Of a stretch of DNA of 6,633 nt, positions 5,695 through 6,633 are shown piece after piece. The notes under the pieces were generated by a model. The model saw only the letters and a program-made list of their open reading frames with translations, did not search any database and was not told the origin of the DNA. Numbering within the stretch: position 1 is the stretch's first letter; each line of letters starts with the position of its first letter. Origin of the DNA: an uncultured Collinsella sp. (lineage in GTDB: Bacteria; Actinomycetota; Coriobacteriia; Coriobacteriales; Coriobacteriaceae); assembly GCA_900547025.1 (NCBI GenBank), contig UREZ01000095.1:1-6633 (forward strand). The letters are read 5' to 3'. The position numbers were made by a program, and so were the translations under genes.

Positions 5695-6273
5695 TTAGGC
5701 GAAGGTGATCTCGCCGTTCTCGCAGTCCATTTCGGCGATACGAGCCAGGCTCTCAACGCGGAAACCGCGCTCGCGGAGCTTATCGCCGCCGCCCTGGAAG
5801 CCCTTCTCCACGGCAATGCCGATACCGGCAACCTCGGCGCCCGCAGCCTCGCAGATCTTGATAAGACCCTCGAGCGCGCAACCGTTGGCCAAAAAGTCGT
5901 CGATAATCAGGACCTTGTCGCCCTCGGACAGGAAGCGCTTACCCACGATAACCGGGTACTCCTTCTGCTTGGTAAAGGAGTAAATGGTCGTGGCATACTG
6001 CTCGCCGTCGAGGTTGATGGACTGTGCCTTCTTGGCAAAGACCACCGGGACGCCGCCAAAATGCTGAGCCGCGATGCAGGCCATACCAATACCCGAAGCC
6101 TCGATGGTCAGGATCTTGTTGATCTCGACACCCTCGAACAGACGGGCCCACTCGGCACCCATGTGGTCGAACAGTTCAACGTCGCACTGGTGGTTGAGGA
6201 AGGCATCAACCTTAAGGACGTTACCGGCCTTTACGATGCCGTCATGGCGAATACGATCCTCAAGCTCCTGCAT
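5695..6273 (-). CDS. xpt: Xanthine phosphoribosyltransferase
   Basis: Cytoplasmic purine-salvage enzyme that converts xanthine and PRPP to XMP and pyrophosphate, feeding guanine nucleotide synthesis. The 192 residues agree with Bacillus subtilis Xpt (about 194) and resemble it throughout: LKVDAFLNHQ (20-29), LTIEASGI (55-62), VPVVFAKK (75-82), YSFTKQ (98-103), the PRPP-binding loop VLIIDDFLANG (121-131), GIGIAVEKGFQ (150-160) and RVESLARI (172-179). The ATG at 6273 has AAGGGG 7 nt upstream. Unlike in many Firmicutes, no pbuX permease gene adjoins it and no purine riboswitch is recognisable upstream. It is followed by a terminator-like palindrome and then the GGQ protein gene. Confidence 0.95.
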   Translation of the reverse strand: MQELEDRIRHDGIVKAGNVLKVDAFLNHQCDVELFDHMGAEWARLFEGVEINKILTIEASGIGMACIAAQHFGGVPVVFAKKAQSINLDGEQYATTIYSFTKQKEYPVIVGKRFLSEGDKVLIIDDFLANGCALEGLIKICEAAGAEVAGIGIAVEKGFQGGGDKLRERGFRVESLARIAEMDCENGEITFA

Positions 6274-6288
6274 GGCGCAACCCCTTCT

Positions 6289-6306
6289 CGCGGCAACGAT
6301 ACCGCG
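6289..6306 (-). other. Leader hairpin before xpt
   Basis: CGCGG (6289-6293) and CCGCG (6302-6306) can form a 5-bp stem with an 8-nt loop immediately upstream of the xpt Shine-Dalgarno. It could modulate translation but is short, and pairing of this size occurs by chance in GC-rich DNA. Confidence 0.2.
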
Positions 6307-6328
6307 CGATTAATAAACGTTGTTCGAT

Positions 6329-6337
6329 AGTCTACCA
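6329..6337 (-). promoter_or_regulatory. Candidate extended -10 promoter of xpt
   Basis: TGGTAGACT on the minus strand fits an extended -10 (TGn followed by a 4-of-6 TATAAT match). Transcription would start near 6322, with a leader of about 50 nt. No good -35 is seen in the very G-rich DNA upstream. The rest of 6335-6433 shows no gene, terminator or known RNA motif. Confidence 0.3.
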
Positions 6338-6433
6338 CGGACCGACCCCCGCCCGCCCCACAAGCCGTATCGCACCATAAAGCTGCAAGACCAGTAGATA
6401 GGCCCGATTCGTGGCAGACAGCCTCCCAACACG

Positions 6434-6633
6434 CTAATGCCGGGTGCGCGTCCTCACCAAACGTACCAATGTGAGCGCAAAGCCGACGGTAGCAACGGCC
6501 ATCAGCACGTAGAATACCAAACGGAAGCCAAAGAGGAACACGTCCGGACGACCCGCCACATAGCTCGTGACCGTCTTGCCCATCGCCGCGCTCGTCTGTC
6601 CATACAGGATGCGCGACGCCGCCGTAATACCCA
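6434..6633 (-). CDS. C-terminal end of a probable MFS transporter (5' part beyond window)
   Basis: An open frame enters from the right edge and ends at TAG (6436-6434), giving the last 65 residues. There is a loop with GKTVTSYVAGRPD, then one clear transmembrane segment (about 33-58 of the visible part, FLFGFRLVFYVLMAVATVGF), then a short Arg-rich cytoplasmic tail, RLVRTRTRH. A final helix with GFR-FY at its start and a positive tail is typical of the last helix of major facilitator proteins, notably 14-helix drug exporters. This is pattern-based, because the diagnostic N-terminal motifs lie outside the window; another polytopic membrane protein is possible. No T-run terminator is visible downstream before xpt. 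Confidence 0.55.
   Translation of the reverse strand, partial: GITAASRILYGQTSAAMGKTVTSYVAGRPDVFLFGFRLVFYVLMAVATVGFALTLVRLVRTRTRH

Noticed and set aside
5221..6330. Long plus-strand open frame of 369 codons opposite xpt and the GGQ gene
   Set aside because: It is antisense to two well-recognised genes, has no family-like motifs, and runs through the 31-nt palindrome; frame openness follows from GC-rich codon bias.
1..6633. Defence island, prophage or toxin-antitoxin system
   Set aside because: All recognisable genes are housekeeping or transport; no nuclease, integrase, transposase or toxin-like gene was found on either strand.

Overview
The window is high-GC bacterial DNA that I infer comes from a gut coriobacterium, with Collinsella or a close relative the best guess. 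This rests on base composition, Actinobacteria-like protein sequences, and intergenic palindromes with GGGAC cores of a kind I associate with that group. No rRNA or other phylogenetic marker is present, so the genus is not proven.

Layout. Left block (1-2466), all on the minus strand: a molybdenum block read right to left as moeA, mog, then modA, which runs off the left edge. moeA and mog form a tight pair; the mog ribosome-binding site overlaps the moeA stop codon. A clear rho-independent terminator follows mog. modA then has its own promoter region with two 18-bp dyads of the same architecture, one over the predicted start site and one upstream of -35. Molybdate captured by the ModA lipoprotein would be imported by an ABC transporter presumably encoded beyond the left edge, and Mog plus MoeA would insert it into molybdopterin. 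No moaA-E genes are in the window.

Middle block (2671-5142), plus strand, divergent from moeA: a CLC-family antiporter whose signature residues (GNNL in place of GSGIP, GREGA, GGEVTP) point to the fluoride/proton (CLC-F) branch, followed by a diacylglycerol/lipid kinase family protein. The two may be co-transcribed (87-nt gap, no terminator seen), but no functional link is evident.

Right block (5230-6633), minus strand: a short stand-alone GGQ release-factor-like protein, xanthine phosphoribosyltransferase (xpt), and the last 65 codons of a probable MFS transporter cut by the right edge. Two striking palindromes lie here. A 71-nt hairpin with perfect 21-bp outer arms sits between the converging lipid-kinase and release-factor-like genes. 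A perfect 31-nt palindrome followed by a T-run sits between xpt and the release-factor-like gene. Their cores are alike (13 of 16 positions) and suggest related dispersed elements.

No tRNA, rRNA, CRISPR array, transposase or phage gene was seen. I found no clearly new multi-gene system. The most interesting items are the modA operator pair, the GGQ rescue-type factor placed behind a terminator-like palindrome, the CLC-F protein, and the palindromic repeats.
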